Of a stretch of DNA of 64,000 nucleotides, positions 9,459-18,003 are shown in pieces. Within the stretch, counting starts at the first letter, position 1, and every line of letters begins with the position of its first letter. The position numbers and the translations under genes are program-made. Origin of the DNA: Blattabacterium cuenoti (GTDB lineage: Bacteria > Bacteroidota > Bacteroidia > Flavobacteriales > Blattabacteriaceae); assembly GCF_014251315.1 (NCBI RefSeq), contig NZ_CP059185.1:267017-331016 (forward strand). Reading direction: 5' to 3'. Below the pieces are notes generated by a model. It was not told the origin of the DNA, did not search any database, and saw only the letters and a program-made list of their open reading frames with translations.

Positions 9459-10862
9459 ATGTTTCCTAATATTCCAAAAGGAACTAGAGATTTTTCATCC
9501 ATAGAGATGAGTAAACGAAACTATTTAATTCAAACTATTAGAAAACAATTTGAACTTTTTGGTTTCTACTCTATAGAAACTCCTTCTTTTGAAAAGATTT
9601 CTACTCTTGTTGGGAAATACGGAGAAGAAGGAGATTTATTAATATTTAAATTGTTACATTCAGGTAATTTTTTAAAAAATAGAATTTTAGATTTTTTAAC
9701 AGAAATAAAAAATGATAAAAAAATAGTTAATATTTCAAAATGCTTAACTGAATATATGTCTGATAAAGCTCTTAGATATGATTTAACGGTTCCTTTTGTC
9801 CGTTATGTAGTAATGCATAGAAATGAAATCATTTTTCCTTTTAAAAGATATCAAATACAACCTGTATGGCGTGCAGATAAACCTCAAAAAGGAAGATTTA
9901 GAGAATTTTATCAGTGTGATGCAGATATAATGTCATTTTCTTGGTCTTTATGGGAAGAAATAGAATTAATTCAACTTTGTGACGAAATTTTTACTAAATT
10001 AAATTTTCCTATCATTATCTACATTAATCATAGAGATATATTAGGGGGATTAGTTGAAATGGCTGGAATAGAAAATAGTTTATGGAAAGATTTTACTACA
10101 TCTTTAGATAAATGGAATAAAATTGGACGAAATTTAGTAAAAAAAGAAATGCTAAACAAAGGGATTTCATCTAAATCATTTGACCAAATGGCATTTTTTT
10201 TCGATATGGAAGAAAATTTTTATAATAAAAAAAAACATTTGACTATAGCTTTGCAAAACTCTGAAAAAGGGAAAAAAGGGATACAAGATCTGAGTTTTAT
10301 TTATAAAAATATAACGAATATTTCTTTACAAAAGACAAAATTGGAATGGAATCTTTCTTTAGCTAGAGGAATGAATTATTATACAGGAACAATATTAGAA
10401 ATCGTCCCATTCAACAATAAGAGTTCTATTTCTATTGGAGGAGGAGGTCGGTATGATCAATTAGCTAATTTATTTGGAATGAACAATATTTCTGGAGTAG
10501 GAATTTCTTTAGGTTTAGATCGAATTTATTTAGCAATGGAGCAAGAAAATTTTTTTCAAACTATTTCTAGTTATCCTTCAAAAGTTTTATTTATTAATTT
10601 TGGAAATGAAGAGGTTTTGTATGCATATAAAATAATAAAATTTTTGAGAAAAAAAGGAATTTCTACTCAATTATATCCTAATGCAGATAAAATAGGAAAA
10701 CAGTTTAGATATGCTAATGCTAACAATATTCCATTTGCTATTAGTATAGGAAAAAACGAAATCAAAAAAAATAAAATCAGAATGAAAAATATTCAAAAAA
10801 GAACAGAAAAAGAATATGATAACATTAACGATGTTGTAAATCAATTAACGAAAAAATTATGA
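9459..10862 (+). CDS. hisS: Histidyl-tRNA synthetase
   Basis: Class II aminoacyl-tRNA synthetase charging tRNA-His, whose gene lies at 32665. The 467-residue product shows motif 2 (GRFREFYQCDAD, about 145-156), the histidine-specific ARGMNYYTGTILE, GGGGRYDQL and motif 3 (GVGISLGLDRIYLAM), plus the C-terminal anticodon-binding domain (VLFINFGNEE onward). I chose ATG 9459; a TTG one codon upstream would add one residue. It follows ftsZ by 8 bases, so it is probably co-transcribed with the division cluster. Its end overlaps the convergent pnuC by 6 bases. Confidence 0.95.
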   Translation: MFPNIPKGTRDFSSIEMSKRNYLIQTIRKQFELFGFYSIETPSFEKISTLVGKYGEEGDLLIFKLLHSGNFLKNRILDFLTEIKNDKKIVNISKCLTEYMSDKALRYDLTVPFVRYVVMHRNEIIFPFKRYQIQPVWRADKPQKGRFREFYQCDADIMSFSWSLWEEIELIQLCDEIFTKLNFPIIIYINHRDILGGLVEMAGIENSLWKDFTTSLDKWNKIGRNLVKKEMLNKGISSKSFDQMAFFFDMEENFYNKKKHLTIALQNSEKGKKGIQDLSFIYKNITNISLQKTKLEWNLSLARGMNYYTGTILEIVPFNNKSSISIGGGGRYDQLANLFGMNNISGVGISLGLDRIYLAMEQENFFQTISSYPSKVLFINFGNEEVLYAYKIIKFLRKKGISTQLYPNADKIGKQFRYANANNIPFAISIGKNEIKKNKIRMKNIQKRTEKEYDNINDVVNQLTKKL

Positions 10863-11498
10863 CAAAATTTTATTGAGTGCTTTTTTCTTCCAAAAAAAAA
10901 ATCCAAATATAGCCAATATAACAAGAAAAATAAATAAAATTCCTGTCAATATAAAACCTTTAAAAAAATAAATAGGAACGGAAATTCCGTTTCCTACCAT
11001 CCAAAATATCCAATTTTCTACTTTTTTCATGGACATTTGATACATTCCAGAAAAATAAATCCCCGTTGTCAATACATCCATCCAATCATAATGAGATTTA
11101 AGTTTTCCATAAAAAAAATAAATCATTATACTGAAAATACAAGTTAATAAAAACAAAATAGAGGTATAGAAATAATCTTTTTTATTACAAAAAGTAATAG
11201 GTATTTTTTTATTTTCATCCTTTTTATATATCCATGCATGCCATCCATAAAAGCTCATCAACGTGTAATACAAGTTAATAATAAAATCTCCATAAAGAGA
11301 ACTCATAAAAGTTAAATAACTATATATAATAGTGCTGACTATTCCTATTGGATACACCCATATATTATTTCTTTGAGCACAAAAAACACTAAATATTGTA
11401 AATGCTACAGCCGTAAATTCTAAAATTATGTGAAAACAACTATTATGATAATAGGGAGATAAAAGGATATTGATCCAATCATTCATCATATTATACAT
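10857..11498 (-). CDS. pnuC: PnuC-family nicotinamide riboside/mononucleotide transporter
   Basis: Predicted inner membrane importer of an NAD precursor. The 213-residue protein is very hydrophobic, with about seven membrane segments. It carries the family features YPIGIVSTIIYSYLTF and LYGDFIINLYYTLMSFYGWHAW in the N-terminal half and YDWMDVLTTGIYFSGMY in the C-terminal half. PnuC proteins facilitate uptake of nicotinamide riboside (less often other vitamins), trapped inside by phosphorylation. The partial nadD at the right edge of the window would act downstream in NAD synthesis. It overlaps hisS convergently. Confidence 0.88.
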   Translation of the reverse strand: MYNMMNDWINILLSPYYHNSCFHIILEFTAVAFTIFSVFCAQRNNIWVYPIGIVSTIIYSYLTFMSSLYGDFIINLYYTLMSFYGWHAWIYKKDENKKIPITFCNKKDYFYTSILFLLTCIFSIMIYFFYGKLKSHYDWMDVLTTGIYFSGMYQMSMKKVENWIFWMVGNGISVPIYFFKGFILTGILFIFLVILAIFGFFFWKKKALNKILS

Positions 11499-11517
11499 AT
11501 TATATTATAATATTCAT

Positions 11518-12150
11518 TTATTTTTCGTCTATAATATAAACTAAGTAATATTCTTCTATTTTTCTATAAAAAGCAGAAAATCGCTTACTACAGGAATTTT
11601 TTATAATCCAGCATGATACACAAGAATCTTTTTTAAGGCAAAAAGGAGAAACTTTATAATGATTTAAAAAACTATAGAAAATTCCTCCTTCTAGTTTATA
11701 TAAACTTTCTTTAATTCCCCATATAATATGTAAATAATCTTCTTCATAATTTGGATGAATAAAAATAGATTCATCATCCCTAATAAATTTTTTCTTTATT
11801 TTCACTATTTTTTTATCTTTTCGTAATTTTTCTATGTCTATTCCTATATGAAAAGAACTTATAGCTATGGCCATTCTTTCAAAAGAATGACTTAAAGAAA
11901 TATGTTTTCCTTCAATAAAAAGAAAAGGTTTTCTTTTTTCATTATAAAAAATATTCATTTTTATACCTATATATCTCAAAGCATAACGTATACCTAAAAA
12001 TTCTCTTTTTCGTTTTTCTGATAATGATAAAAAAAACATTTTCTCTTTATCTGAAAGAAAAAGTTTTCTTAAAAACATAGTTTCTAAAAAATTTTTCCAT
12101 CTAAAAACTATGATCATCGTATGAAGGGTATTATAGGTATAGAAATTCAT
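11518..12150 (-). CDS. 4'-phosphopantetheinyl transferase family protein
   Basis: Likely transfers phosphopantetheine from CoA to a serine of an acyl carrier protein, activating fatty acid synthesis. The 210 residues contain HISLSHSFERMAIAIS, then GIDIEKLR (the Mg-binding Asp/Glu region) and WGIKESLYKLEGG (the W/K-E-A/S-x-x-K motif), the three signatures of the Sfp/AcpT-type superfamily. The N-terminal 70 residues are weakly conserved and lysine-rich. It is transcribed away from mrp. No carrier protein gene lies next to it, so its substrate is inferred. Confidence 0.82.
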   Translation of the reverse strand: MNFYTYNTLHTMIIVFRWKNFLETMFLRKLFLSDKEKMFFLSLSEKRKREFLGIRYALRYIGIKMNIFYNEKRKPFLFIEGKHISLSHSFERMAIAISSFHIGIDIEKLRKDKKIVKIKKKFIRDDESIFIHPNYEEDYLHIIWGIKESLYKLEGGIFYSFLNHYKVSPFCLKKDSCVSCWIIKNSCSKRFSAFYRKIEEYYLVYIIDEK

Positions 12151-12190
12151 TCTATTTTTATAATTTATTTAAATCTAGCCATTTTTTTGT

Positions 12191-12205
12191 ACTATTGTGA
12201 ATAGT
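12191..12205. promoter_or_regulatory. Inverted repeat between the phosphopantetheinyl transferase gene and mrp
   Basis: ACTATT-GTG-AATAGT is a perfect 6-bp inverted repeat with a 3-base spacer in the 76-bp divergent intergenic region, just after a TTTTTTTG run at 12182-12189. It could be an operator or a chance AT-rich repeat. No -7 box with good spacing to the TTTTG was found. Confidence 0.2.
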
Positions 12206-12226
12206 ATTATTATATACGATATATGT

Positions 12227-13237
12227 ATGAAGAAAAAAATTGAAAAAGCATTAGAAAAAGTGATTTTTATTGATAATAAAAATATTGTAGAATCTGGTTT
12301 AGTCAAAAAGATAGATTTATTAAGTAATGAAATCATAATCTATTTGAGTTTATCAAATCCTGCTATGCATCTAAAAAATAGATTAATAAAAGAGATAACT
12401 CATTCTATAAAAAATCAAAATATTTTAGATACAATACGTATAAAAATGGAAATAAAATCAGATACAAAAACGAAATCTGTAATAAAAAATATAATTGCTA
12501 TAGCTTCTGGAAAAGGAGGAGTAGGAAAATCTACAATAGCAACAAATATAGCTGTATCTTTAGTTAAAATGGGTTTTCATGTTGGATTATTAGATGCGGA
12601 TATTTATGGTCCTTCTATTCCATTAATGTTTAATATTGAAGAAAAATCTGTAAATTTTCAACATAAAAATGGAATGATGAATCCTATTACTAGTTATGGA
12701 GTTAAAATTCTATCTATAGGTTTTTTTTCAAAATATGGACAAGCTATTGTTTGGAGAGGGCCCATGGTTACTAAAGTTTTGAGACAATTTATGCATGAAA
12801 CTAATTGGGGAAAATTAGATTTTTTAATTGTAGATTTACCACCAGGAACAGGGGATATTCATTTATCTCTTTTGCAAGAAATTTCATTAAAAGGAATTGT
12901 TATAGTAAGTACATCTCAAAAGATAGCCTTATCGGATGTCAATCGTTCTGTAGGAATGTTTCGTATTAGATCAATTTCTGTTCCTATACTTGGAATTATA
13001 GAAAATATGTCTTATGTTTTTTCAAAAAAAACTAAAGAAAAATGCTATTTTTTTGGAAAAAATGGAGTAAGAAATTTTTCCAAAAAAATGAATATTTTTT
13101 TTCTTGGCGAAATTCCTATGTTACAAAAAATACGGGAATATTCAGATTTAGGAATTCCTGTTATTTTAGAGAACGAGCATATTAGAAATATCTTTCTAAA
13201 AATTACGGAAAATATTATTCATAAATTGCAATTATAA
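12227..13237 (+). CDS. mrp: Mrp/ApbC-family Fe-S cluster carrier P-loop ATPase
   Basis: Cytoplasmic ATPase that in related bacteria carries Fe-S clusters to target proteins. The N-terminal about 90 residues resemble the MIP18/DUF59 domain. The deviant Walker A GKGGVGKST follows (about 99-107), then LDADIYGPSIPLMF and the Walker B-like DFLIVDLPPGTGD. The C-terminal CxxC pair of E. coli Mrp is absent; the equivalent stretch ENMSYVFSKKTKEKCYFFG has one Cys, which as I recall is normal for Bacteroidetes homologues. I chose ATG 12227 over GTG 12197, which would add ten poorly conserved residues. The stop is 2 bases from the convergent phosphorylase gene. Confidence 0.9.
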   Translation: MKKKIEKALEKVIFIDNKNIVESGLVKKIDLLSNEIIIYLSLSNPAMHLKNRLIKEITHSIKNQNILDTIRIKMEIKSDTKTKSVIKNIIAIASGKGGVGKSTIATNIAVSLVKMGFHVGLLDADIYGPSIPLMFNIEEKSVNFQHKNGMMNPITSYGVKILSIGFFSKYGQAIVWRGPMVTKVLRQFMHETNWGKLDFLIVDLPPGTGDIHLSLLQEISLKGIVIVSTSQKIALSDVNRSVGMFRIRSISVPILGIIENMSYVFSKKTKEKCYFFGKNGVRNFSKKMNIFFLGEIPMLQKIREYSDLGIPVILENEHIRNIFLKITENIIHKLQL

Positions 13238-13239
13238 AA

Positions 13240-14058
13240 CTATAAACAAAGTTTGATAAATTCTTTTACTATTAATATGAGAAGAGATATAGATTTTTCT
13301 GTTTCTTGATGAAATGGCTTAAAGAAATTGATTTCATCGTAATTATATCCCTTACCCTTATCTTTAGATTGTTCATATAATCCCATAACAATGGATATAG
13401 CAAATACTCGTAAATTTATACATCTAGCTGTGATGACATCTGTTACTATATTCATACCTACACTATCCCCACCCATAGATCGTATCATAGCATATTCTGC
13501 ATAAGTTTTATAATTAGGATAAGGAGAAGCGACATATATCCCTTTTTGAATAATAATATTATGATTCATTGCAATGTTTTCTGCAATTTCTATCATTTTT
13601 TTATCATATGGTTCTGTAATTTTAAAAAATTTATTTTTTATAAATTCTTTTATATTAGGACTTTCCGGAAAAAAGTTAATATGATCTTTAACCAACATAA
13701 CATCTCCCATTTTGTAGTTTGGATTTACACCCCCAGAAATATTTATTAAAATTAATTTATCTATTCCTAGATTCTTACACAAAACAATGGAGAAATGATT
13801 TGTTCTATTTTCTTCAGAATTAGGTTCGGTTAAAAGAACCACATTTTTATCTTCTATTTTACCGAAAAAAAATTTTCCATATAAATTTTTTTTTGAAAAA
13901 AGGGGGATTTCTTCATAAGAAATACATATAGGATTTTTTATCTCCTCTATCAGTTTATTGAATTGATTTCCTAATAATAAAATTCCAAAATCAGGTTTTT
14001 CTTTAATTTTGTTTTGTATGTATTGTTTTGATTTTTCTAAACTCATAGTCATTGACAT
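13240..14058 (-). CDS. Purine nucleoside phosphorylase homologue with a degenerate active site
   Basis: The 272-residue protein follows the trimeric inosine/guanosine phosphorylase fold from end to end. Retained: ISGGVNPNYKMGDVMLVKDHINFFPE (middle), GIYVASPYPNYKTYAEY and MGGDSVGMN (C-terminal half). Missing, compared with the family as I know it: the phosphate-binding GSGLG loop reads GNQFN (about residue 30); the His of EGHSG is absent; the GRFHYYEGY block, which carries the phosphate-binding Arg and catalytic Glu, reads TEPNSEENRTNH; and the Asn/Asp after the final beta strand is replaced in AISIVMG. The frame is intact. It is either a protein with another role or a gene losing function. 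A TACCTTTG box lies at 14127-14134 upstream. Confidence 0.75.
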   Translation of the reverse strand: MSMTMSLEKSKQYIQNKIKEKPDFGILLLGNQFNKLIEEIKNPICISYEEIPLFSKKNLYGKFFFGKIEDKNVVLLTEPNSEENRTNHFSIVLCKNLGIDKLILINISGGVNPNYKMGDVMLVKDHINFFPESPNIKEFIKNKFFKITEPYDKKMIEIAENIAMNHNIIIQKGIYVASPYPNYKTYAEYAMIRSMGGDSVGMNIVTDVITARCINLRVFAISIVMGLYEQSKDKGKGYNYDEINFFKPFHQETEKSISLLILIVKEFIKLCL

Positions 14059-14126
14059 AAATTCAAGTTTTTATCAAATTATACGAACTCCCTTATGAAA
14101 TGAAAAGTGAAAAGGGAAAAATCAAA

Positions 14127-14134
14127 CAAAGGTA
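14127..14134 (-). promoter_or_regulatory. -7-like box TACCTTTG upstream of the phosphorylase gene
   Basis: On the minus strand this reads TACCTTTG, a perfect match to the Bacteroidetes -7 consensus TAnnTTTG, 68 bases before ATG 14058. No TTG was found 19 bases upstream, so the match is partial. The rest of the 118-bp gap between murB and this gene shows nothing recognisable. Confidence 0.25.
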
Positions 14135-14176
14135 AATTATTTCATTATTTATTTTTATCATTTGATTCATTTAGAC

Positions 14177-15193
14177 TTATTGTATGACATTTACTTCTCT
14201 TGATAAAGGAATACCAAATTTTTTTTTTATATTTTTCATTATTTTTTCTGAAAAAGAATATATTTCCATTCCAGTAGCTTTTCCATAGTTTACTAAAATA
14301 ATAGGTTTTTTTTCATACATTCCTACGTTTCCAATTTTTTTTTCTTTCCATTTTATATTTTCAATTAATGAATTAGCAGATAGCTTGACTTTATGATTAG
14401 AAATATTATAACCTATAATAGCGGGATGTTGATATTTTAGTTTTTTAAAATCTAAAATACCTACTATAGGATTTATAAAAAAACTACCAGCATTTCCAAT
14501 TTTTTTAGGATTTGGAAGTTTTCTATGTCTAATATTAAAAATCGCCTGACTTAAATTGTTAATAGTAGGCATTTTAATATTCATATTTTCTAATTCTTTT
14601 TGAATTTCCACATAAGATGTATTTAATTCTTTATATTTTTTTTTTAGAAGAAAAAAAACAGACAAAATCATAAATTTATTTCCAGAATGCTTAAAAAAAG
14701 AATAACGATATTTGAGTTGACATTCTTCACGTGTAAATTCTCTTATTTTTCTATTATCTATTTCATATGCTTGTACTTTCATTAAAGTATCTTTGACTTC
14801 TGCTCCATATGCTCCAATATTTTGAATCGGTGCAGCTCCAACTGTACCAGGAATAAATGATAAATTTTCTAAACCACTAAATCCTTTTTTGATCGTCCAG
14901 TTTACGAATTCATCCCAATTTTCTCCAGCACAAGCTTTAACGATGACTTGATAATTATTTTCTTGAATAACTTTCTTTCCTTTTATTCCCATTTTTATTA
15001 TTAGTCCCGGATAATAATTTTTTAAAAAAAGAATATTACTTCCGTTTCCCAAAAAAAGTTTTGAAATTGATGGATATCTATCAAAAATTTTTTTAATTTC
15101 TTCTATACTTTTCACTTCTACAAAATAACGAGCATAAACATTTATTCCAAATGTATTGAATTTTTTTAGAGAAAAGTCTTTTTTAATGAACAT
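14177..15193 (-). CDS. murB: MurB, UDP-N-acetylenolpyruvoylglucosamine reductase
   Basis: FAD- and NADPH-dependent reductase making UDP-MurNAc. Its 338 residues show the N-terminal FNTFGINVYARYFVEV, FLGNGSNILF (about 46-55), GLENLSFIPGTVGAAPIQNIGAYGAE (FAD domain), YRYSFFK (with the catalytic-region Tyr), and KIGNAGSFFINPIV containing the catalytic Ser of the family. The C-terminal LVNYGKATGMEIYSFSE also matches. It is remote from the dcw cluster. The ATG at 15193 faces ytxH, with an 85-bp divergent gap carrying the ytxH promoter candidate. Confidence 0.95.
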   Translation of the reverse strand: MFIKKDFSLKKFNTFGINVYARYFVEVKSIEEIKKIFDRYPSISKLFLGNGSNILFLKNYYPGLIIKMGIKGKKVIQENNYQVIVKACAGENWDEFVNWTIKKGFSGLENLSFIPGTVGAAPIQNIGAYGAEVKDTLMKVQAYEIDNRKIREFTREECQLKYRYSFFKHSGNKFMILSVFFLLKKKYKELNTSYVEIQKELENMNIKMPTINNLSQAIFNIRHRKLPNPKKIGNAGSFFINPIVGILDFKKLKYQHPAIIGYNISNHKVKLSANSLIENIKWKEKKIGNVGMYEKKPIILVNYGKATGMEIYSFSEKIMKNIKKKFGIPLSREVNVIQ

Positions 15194-15225
15194 GTAAAAA
15201 ATATTTCATAAATACATAAATACAA

Positions 15226-15257
15226 TTTTGTACGTAAATATTGTATGACTAAATTTA
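15226..15257 (+). promoter_or_regulatory. Candidate promoter for ytxH-membrane protein-rlmB
   Basis: TTTTG at 15226-15230, a 19-base spacer, then TAAATTTA at 15250-15257, which fits the Bacteroidetes TTG / TAnnTTTG arrangement. The predicted start site is about 15264, giving a leader of about 15 bases before ATG 15279. The -33 element lies inside a 12-bp inverted repeat (TACAATTTTGTA, 15221-15232). The same layout recurs before rsmG, rpsF and lon. Confidence 0.5.
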
Positions 15258-15278
15258 AAAAAATATAAAATTGTTATT

Positions 15279-15542
15279 ATGAAAAAAGGAGGAAGTTTTT
15301 TTTGGGGAGTTATTTTAGGAACTATGGCTGGTTTAATAGTGGGAATAATATTAGCTCCAAGAAAAGAGGAAAAAATAAAAAATATATTAGGAAAGAAAAC
15401 AGAAGAACTAAGAGATAATTTACAGGAAATTAGTAAAAAAATTGGAAAAAAAGTGCATAAAATTAAATCAGACTTTGAAGCTAAGTGGAAAAAAAACAAA
15501 ATAGAAAAAATCGATAAAGTAGAAGATGAATTAGGAACTTAA
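15279..15542 (+). CDS. YtxH-domain small membrane protein
   Basis: An 87-residue protein with one hydrophobic, glycine-rich segment (FFWGVILGTMAGLIVGIILA, about 7-26) followed by APRKEEKIK and a highly charged, coiled-coil-like helix to the C-terminus. This is the YtxH (gas-vesicle GvpP-like/stress) architecture common in Bacteroidetes. Its function is not known; family members are linked to envelope stress in Bacillus. It starts a three-gene unit with a membrane protein (36 bases on) and rlmB, behind a good promoter candidate. Confidence 0.75.
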   Translation: MKKGGSFFWGVILGTMAGLIVGIILAPRKEEKIKNILGKKTEELRDNLQEISKKIGKKVHKIKSDFEAKWKKNKIEKIDKVEDELGT

Positions 15543-15577
15543 AAATTAAAAAGTTTAAGTTTTTTTATTGTTTTAAA

Positions 15578-15907
15578 ATGTTCATTTTTATTAGAAATTT
15601 TATCCATAAAAAATGGTGTATTTTTAGAAATGAAGTTATTCAAATATTGATTTCTATCATAACAGAGGTTTTTTTGAATTTTTTATTATTGATATTTTGC
15701 ATTATTATTTTTTTTTTAGTTAGCCTTTCTTTATGTTTTTTTCTTTCTTTTTATTTTGGAAATTATGTTATAGGATTTGGAATTTTAACTATTTTATATT
15801 TTTTTATTTTTATAATTATATTTTATTTTGGTAAAGATATTACACGATTTATTATAAAGGATTTATTAAATAAATCTTTTATTAAAATTTTTGAGAATAA
15901 AAAATAA
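15578..15907 (+). CDS. Small membrane protein, possibly of the holin-X-like family
   Basis: A 109-residue protein with two long hydrophobic segments, at about residues 34-60 and 64-88, between short basic ends. In Flavobacteria a gene of this kind often follows ytxH and is annotated as a phage-holin-like membrane protein. That similarity rests on topology and context, and no lysis function is implied. No catalytic motif is visible. It lies between ytxH and rlmB, with 6 bases to the latter. Confidence 0.6.
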   Translation: MFIFIRNFIHKKWCIFRNEVIQILISIITEVFLNFLLLIFCIIIFFLVSLSLCFFLSFYFGNYVIGFGILTILYFFIFIIIFYFGKDITRFIIKDLLNKSFIKIFENKK

Positions 15908-15913
15908 TATATT

Positions 15914-16666
15914 ATGAAAAAATTAGAAATTGTTTACGGAATACATCCATTGATAGAAGCAATTATAGCTAAAAAAACTATTAGGAAGATTTTTTTTCAA
16001 AAAGGATTGAAGAAAGCATCAAATTCTTACAAAAAATTAAGAGATCTTTCCAAAAAAGAACATATTCCAATTCAAACTGTTTCTAAACAAAAATTTTTTC
16101 AATTGAAAAATAAAAATCATCAAGGAGTTTTTGCTGTTCTTTCTCCTATAAAAACTTATCACATAGAAGATTTGCTTCCTATATTTTATGAAAAAGGTCA
16201 GAATCCACTTTTGATTATTCTAGATCGAATTACAGATGTAAGAAATTTTGGATCTATAATACGGACTGCTGCATGCGCAGGAGCAGATGCTATCATTATT
16301 CCAAAAAAAGATACAGCTATGATTGGGTCTGATTCTATAAAAACTTCTTCAGGTGCTTTATTTCAAGTTCCAATATGTCAAGAAAAAAATATGTTGAATA
16401 CAATAGAATTTTTGACGAATTCAGGATTGAAAATCGTTTCTGCTACAGAAAAATCCAATATATATTGGTATAATATTGATTTTTCAGGGCCAACAGCTTT
16501 AATATTAGGAAACGAAGAAAAAGGAATTTCTTCTAAATATTTGAAAATTTCCTACGAACAAGCAAAAATACCATCAATAAAAGGGGTTTCATCTTTAAAC
16601 GTATCTGTAGCTTGTGGGGTCATTTTATATGAAATTTTCAGACAAAGAACTAAAACTCGCTTTTAA
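15914..16666 (+). CDS. rlmB: RlmB-type 23S rRNA 2'-O-methyltransferase (TrmH/SpoU family)
   Basis: SPOUT methyltransferase expected to methylate a guanosine ribose in 23S rRNA using SAM. The N-terminal substrate-binding domain starts with VYGIHPLIEAI (about 6-16) and HQGVFAVLSP. The knotted domain shows DRITDVRNFGSIIRTAACAGADA (motif 1, with catalytic Arg), LILGNEEKGIS (motif 2) and LNVSVACGVILYE (motif 3). At 250 residues it is full length. RlmB and related TrmH-type enzymes are hard to separate by eye, but the N-terminal domain favours RlmB. The last 17 bases overlap the convergent pheS. Confidence 0.88.
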   Translation: MKKLEIVYGIHPLIEAIIAKKTIRKIFFQKGLKKASNSYKKLRDLSKKEHIPIQTVSKQKFFQLKNKNHQGVFAVLSPIKTYHIEDLLPIFYEKGQNPLLIILDRITDVRNFGSIIRTAACAGADAIIIPKKDTAMIGSDSIKTSSGALFQVPICQEKNMLNTIEFLTNSGLKIVSATEKSNIYWYNIDFSGPTALILGNEEKGISSKYLKISYEQAKIPSIKGVSSLNVSVACGVILYEIFRQRTKTRF

Positions 16667-17633
16667 ATTGTTTTAAAAAACGAATATCATTATCAAAATA
16701 AATTCTAATATCTTTCATTTGATAAATTATTAGAGCTATACGTTCAATACCCAATCCAAAAGCAAATCCAGAATAAATTTCTGAATCAATATTTACGTTT
16801 TCCAAAACTTGGGGATCTATCATTCCACAACCCATGATTTCTAACCATCCATTATTACAATATATATCTACTTCAGCACTGGGCTCTGTGAATGGAAAAT
16901 AAGAAGGACGAAATCTAATCTTTACTTTTTCAAAAAGAGAAGTGATCAAATAATGAATCGTTTGTTTCAAATCATAAAAAGAAACTTTTTTATCTATATA
17001 AAATCCTTCCGCTTGATGAAACATAAAATTGGAACGTGATGAAATGGATTCATTTCTATATACTTTTCCGATTGACAATACACGAAAAGGTGGATTATGT
17101 TTTTTCATATACCGTATTTGTACAGAGGAAGTATGTGTACGTAACAAAATATCTGGATTTTTACACAGAAAAAATGTATCTTGCATATCTCTAGATGGAT
17201 GAAAAATAGGAATATTTAAAGCCGTAAAATTATGCCAATCATCCTCTATTTCAGGTCCATCTACATAAGTAAATCCAATATTTATCAAAAGATCTCTTAT
17301 TCTGTTTTTTAGAATAGACAGGGGATGTCTGGAACCTATTTCTATAGATTTTCCCGGTAAAGTAGGATCAAATTTTAGTATTTTATCATTTTGAATTTTG
17401 TTTTTTGATTGAAAAACTTTTATTTTATTTTGAGCTTCTTTTTTTAATTCATTAATAATTTTTCCATAAATTCTTCTTTTATGAATGGAAATTTTCTTTA
17501 ATTCTTTGAATAAAATTGTTACAATTCCCTTTTTTTTACCTAAAAATTTAATCCTGAATGTTTCTAAATCATTATATGTTTTCATGTGAAAACATTTTAT
17601 TTCTTCTTTAATTTGTTCTATTTTTTGATTCAT
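16650..17633 (-). CDS. pheS: Phenylalanyl-tRNA synthetase alpha subunit
   Basis: Catalytic subunit of the class II PheRS heterotetramer; pheT is not in this window. The 327-residue protein has an N-terminal coiled-coil arm, then GSRHPLS, motif 2 (HTSSVQIRYM to KVYRNESISSRSNFMFHQAEGFYID) and motif 3 (YSGFAFGLGIERIALIIYQM), with the Phe-binding region YFPFTEPSAEVDIYC. Length is normal. It follows the conserved hypothetical gene by only 2 bases, so the two are one unit. Confidence 0.95.
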   Translation of the reverse strand: MNQKIEQIKEEIKCFHMKTYNDLETFRIKFLGKKKGIVTILFKELKKISIHKRRIYGKIINELKKEAQNKIKVFQSKNKIQNDKILKFDPTLPGKSIEIGSRHPLSILKNRIRDLLINIGFTYVDGPEIEDDWHNFTALNIPIFHPSRDMQDTFFLCKNPDILLRTHTSSVQIRYMKKHNPPFRVLSIGKVYRNESISSRSNFMFHQAEGFYIDKKVSFYDLKQTIHYLITSLFEKVKIRFRPSYFPFTEPSAEVDIYCNNGWLEIMGCGMIDPQVLENVNIDSEIYSGFAFGLGIERIALIIYQMKDIRIYFDNDIRFLKQFKSEF

Positions 17634-17635
17634 AT

Positions 17636-17983
17636 TTATTCAAGAATATTTTCTTCGTTCATATAACGAATAATAGCTTTTTTAATTAAAAATAATTGTT
17701 CTTCCTGATTAAAAGGAATTTTATTTTTTAATATATAATGAGGCCATCCTTCCTTATCTCTTCCAATAAAAAAATAATACCCAAAAGGTTCGAGTATTCT
17801 ACATATTGCAATATGTAAAATATTAATTTTATCTTCTTTATTGAAAAATCGATTTTTTCCTTTTCCTAATTCTTGAATTCCTATTATATAAATAATTCCA
17901 ATTATATCAATTTTTCCTTCAATAGAAAAATTATTTTGTATATATGACATGACTTTATTCCAATTGATATAAAATTGCTGCAT
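17636..17983 (-). CDS. Conserved flavobacterial protein of unknown function, upstream of pheS
   Basis: A 115-residue soluble protein. I recognise it as a conserved hypothetical of Flavobacteriia from the pattern IDIIGIIYIIGIQELGKGKNRF, HIAICRILEPFGYYFFIGRDKEGWPHY, but no function is known to me. No signal peptide, membrane segment or catalytic motif is visible. The invariant-looking QELGKG and DKEGWPH segments may mark a binding site. It is coupled to pheS (2-base gap) and divergent from cvpA. Retention in a reduced genome suggests selection. Confidence 0.75.
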   Translation of the reverse strand: MQQFYINWNKVMSYIQNNFSIEGKIDIIGIIYIIGIQELGKGKNRFFNKEDKINILHIAICRILEPFGYYFFIGRDKEGWPHYILKNKIPFNQEEQLFLIKKAIIRYMNEENILE

Positions 17984-18003
17984 AAATTTTTTTTTACATT
18001 TTA

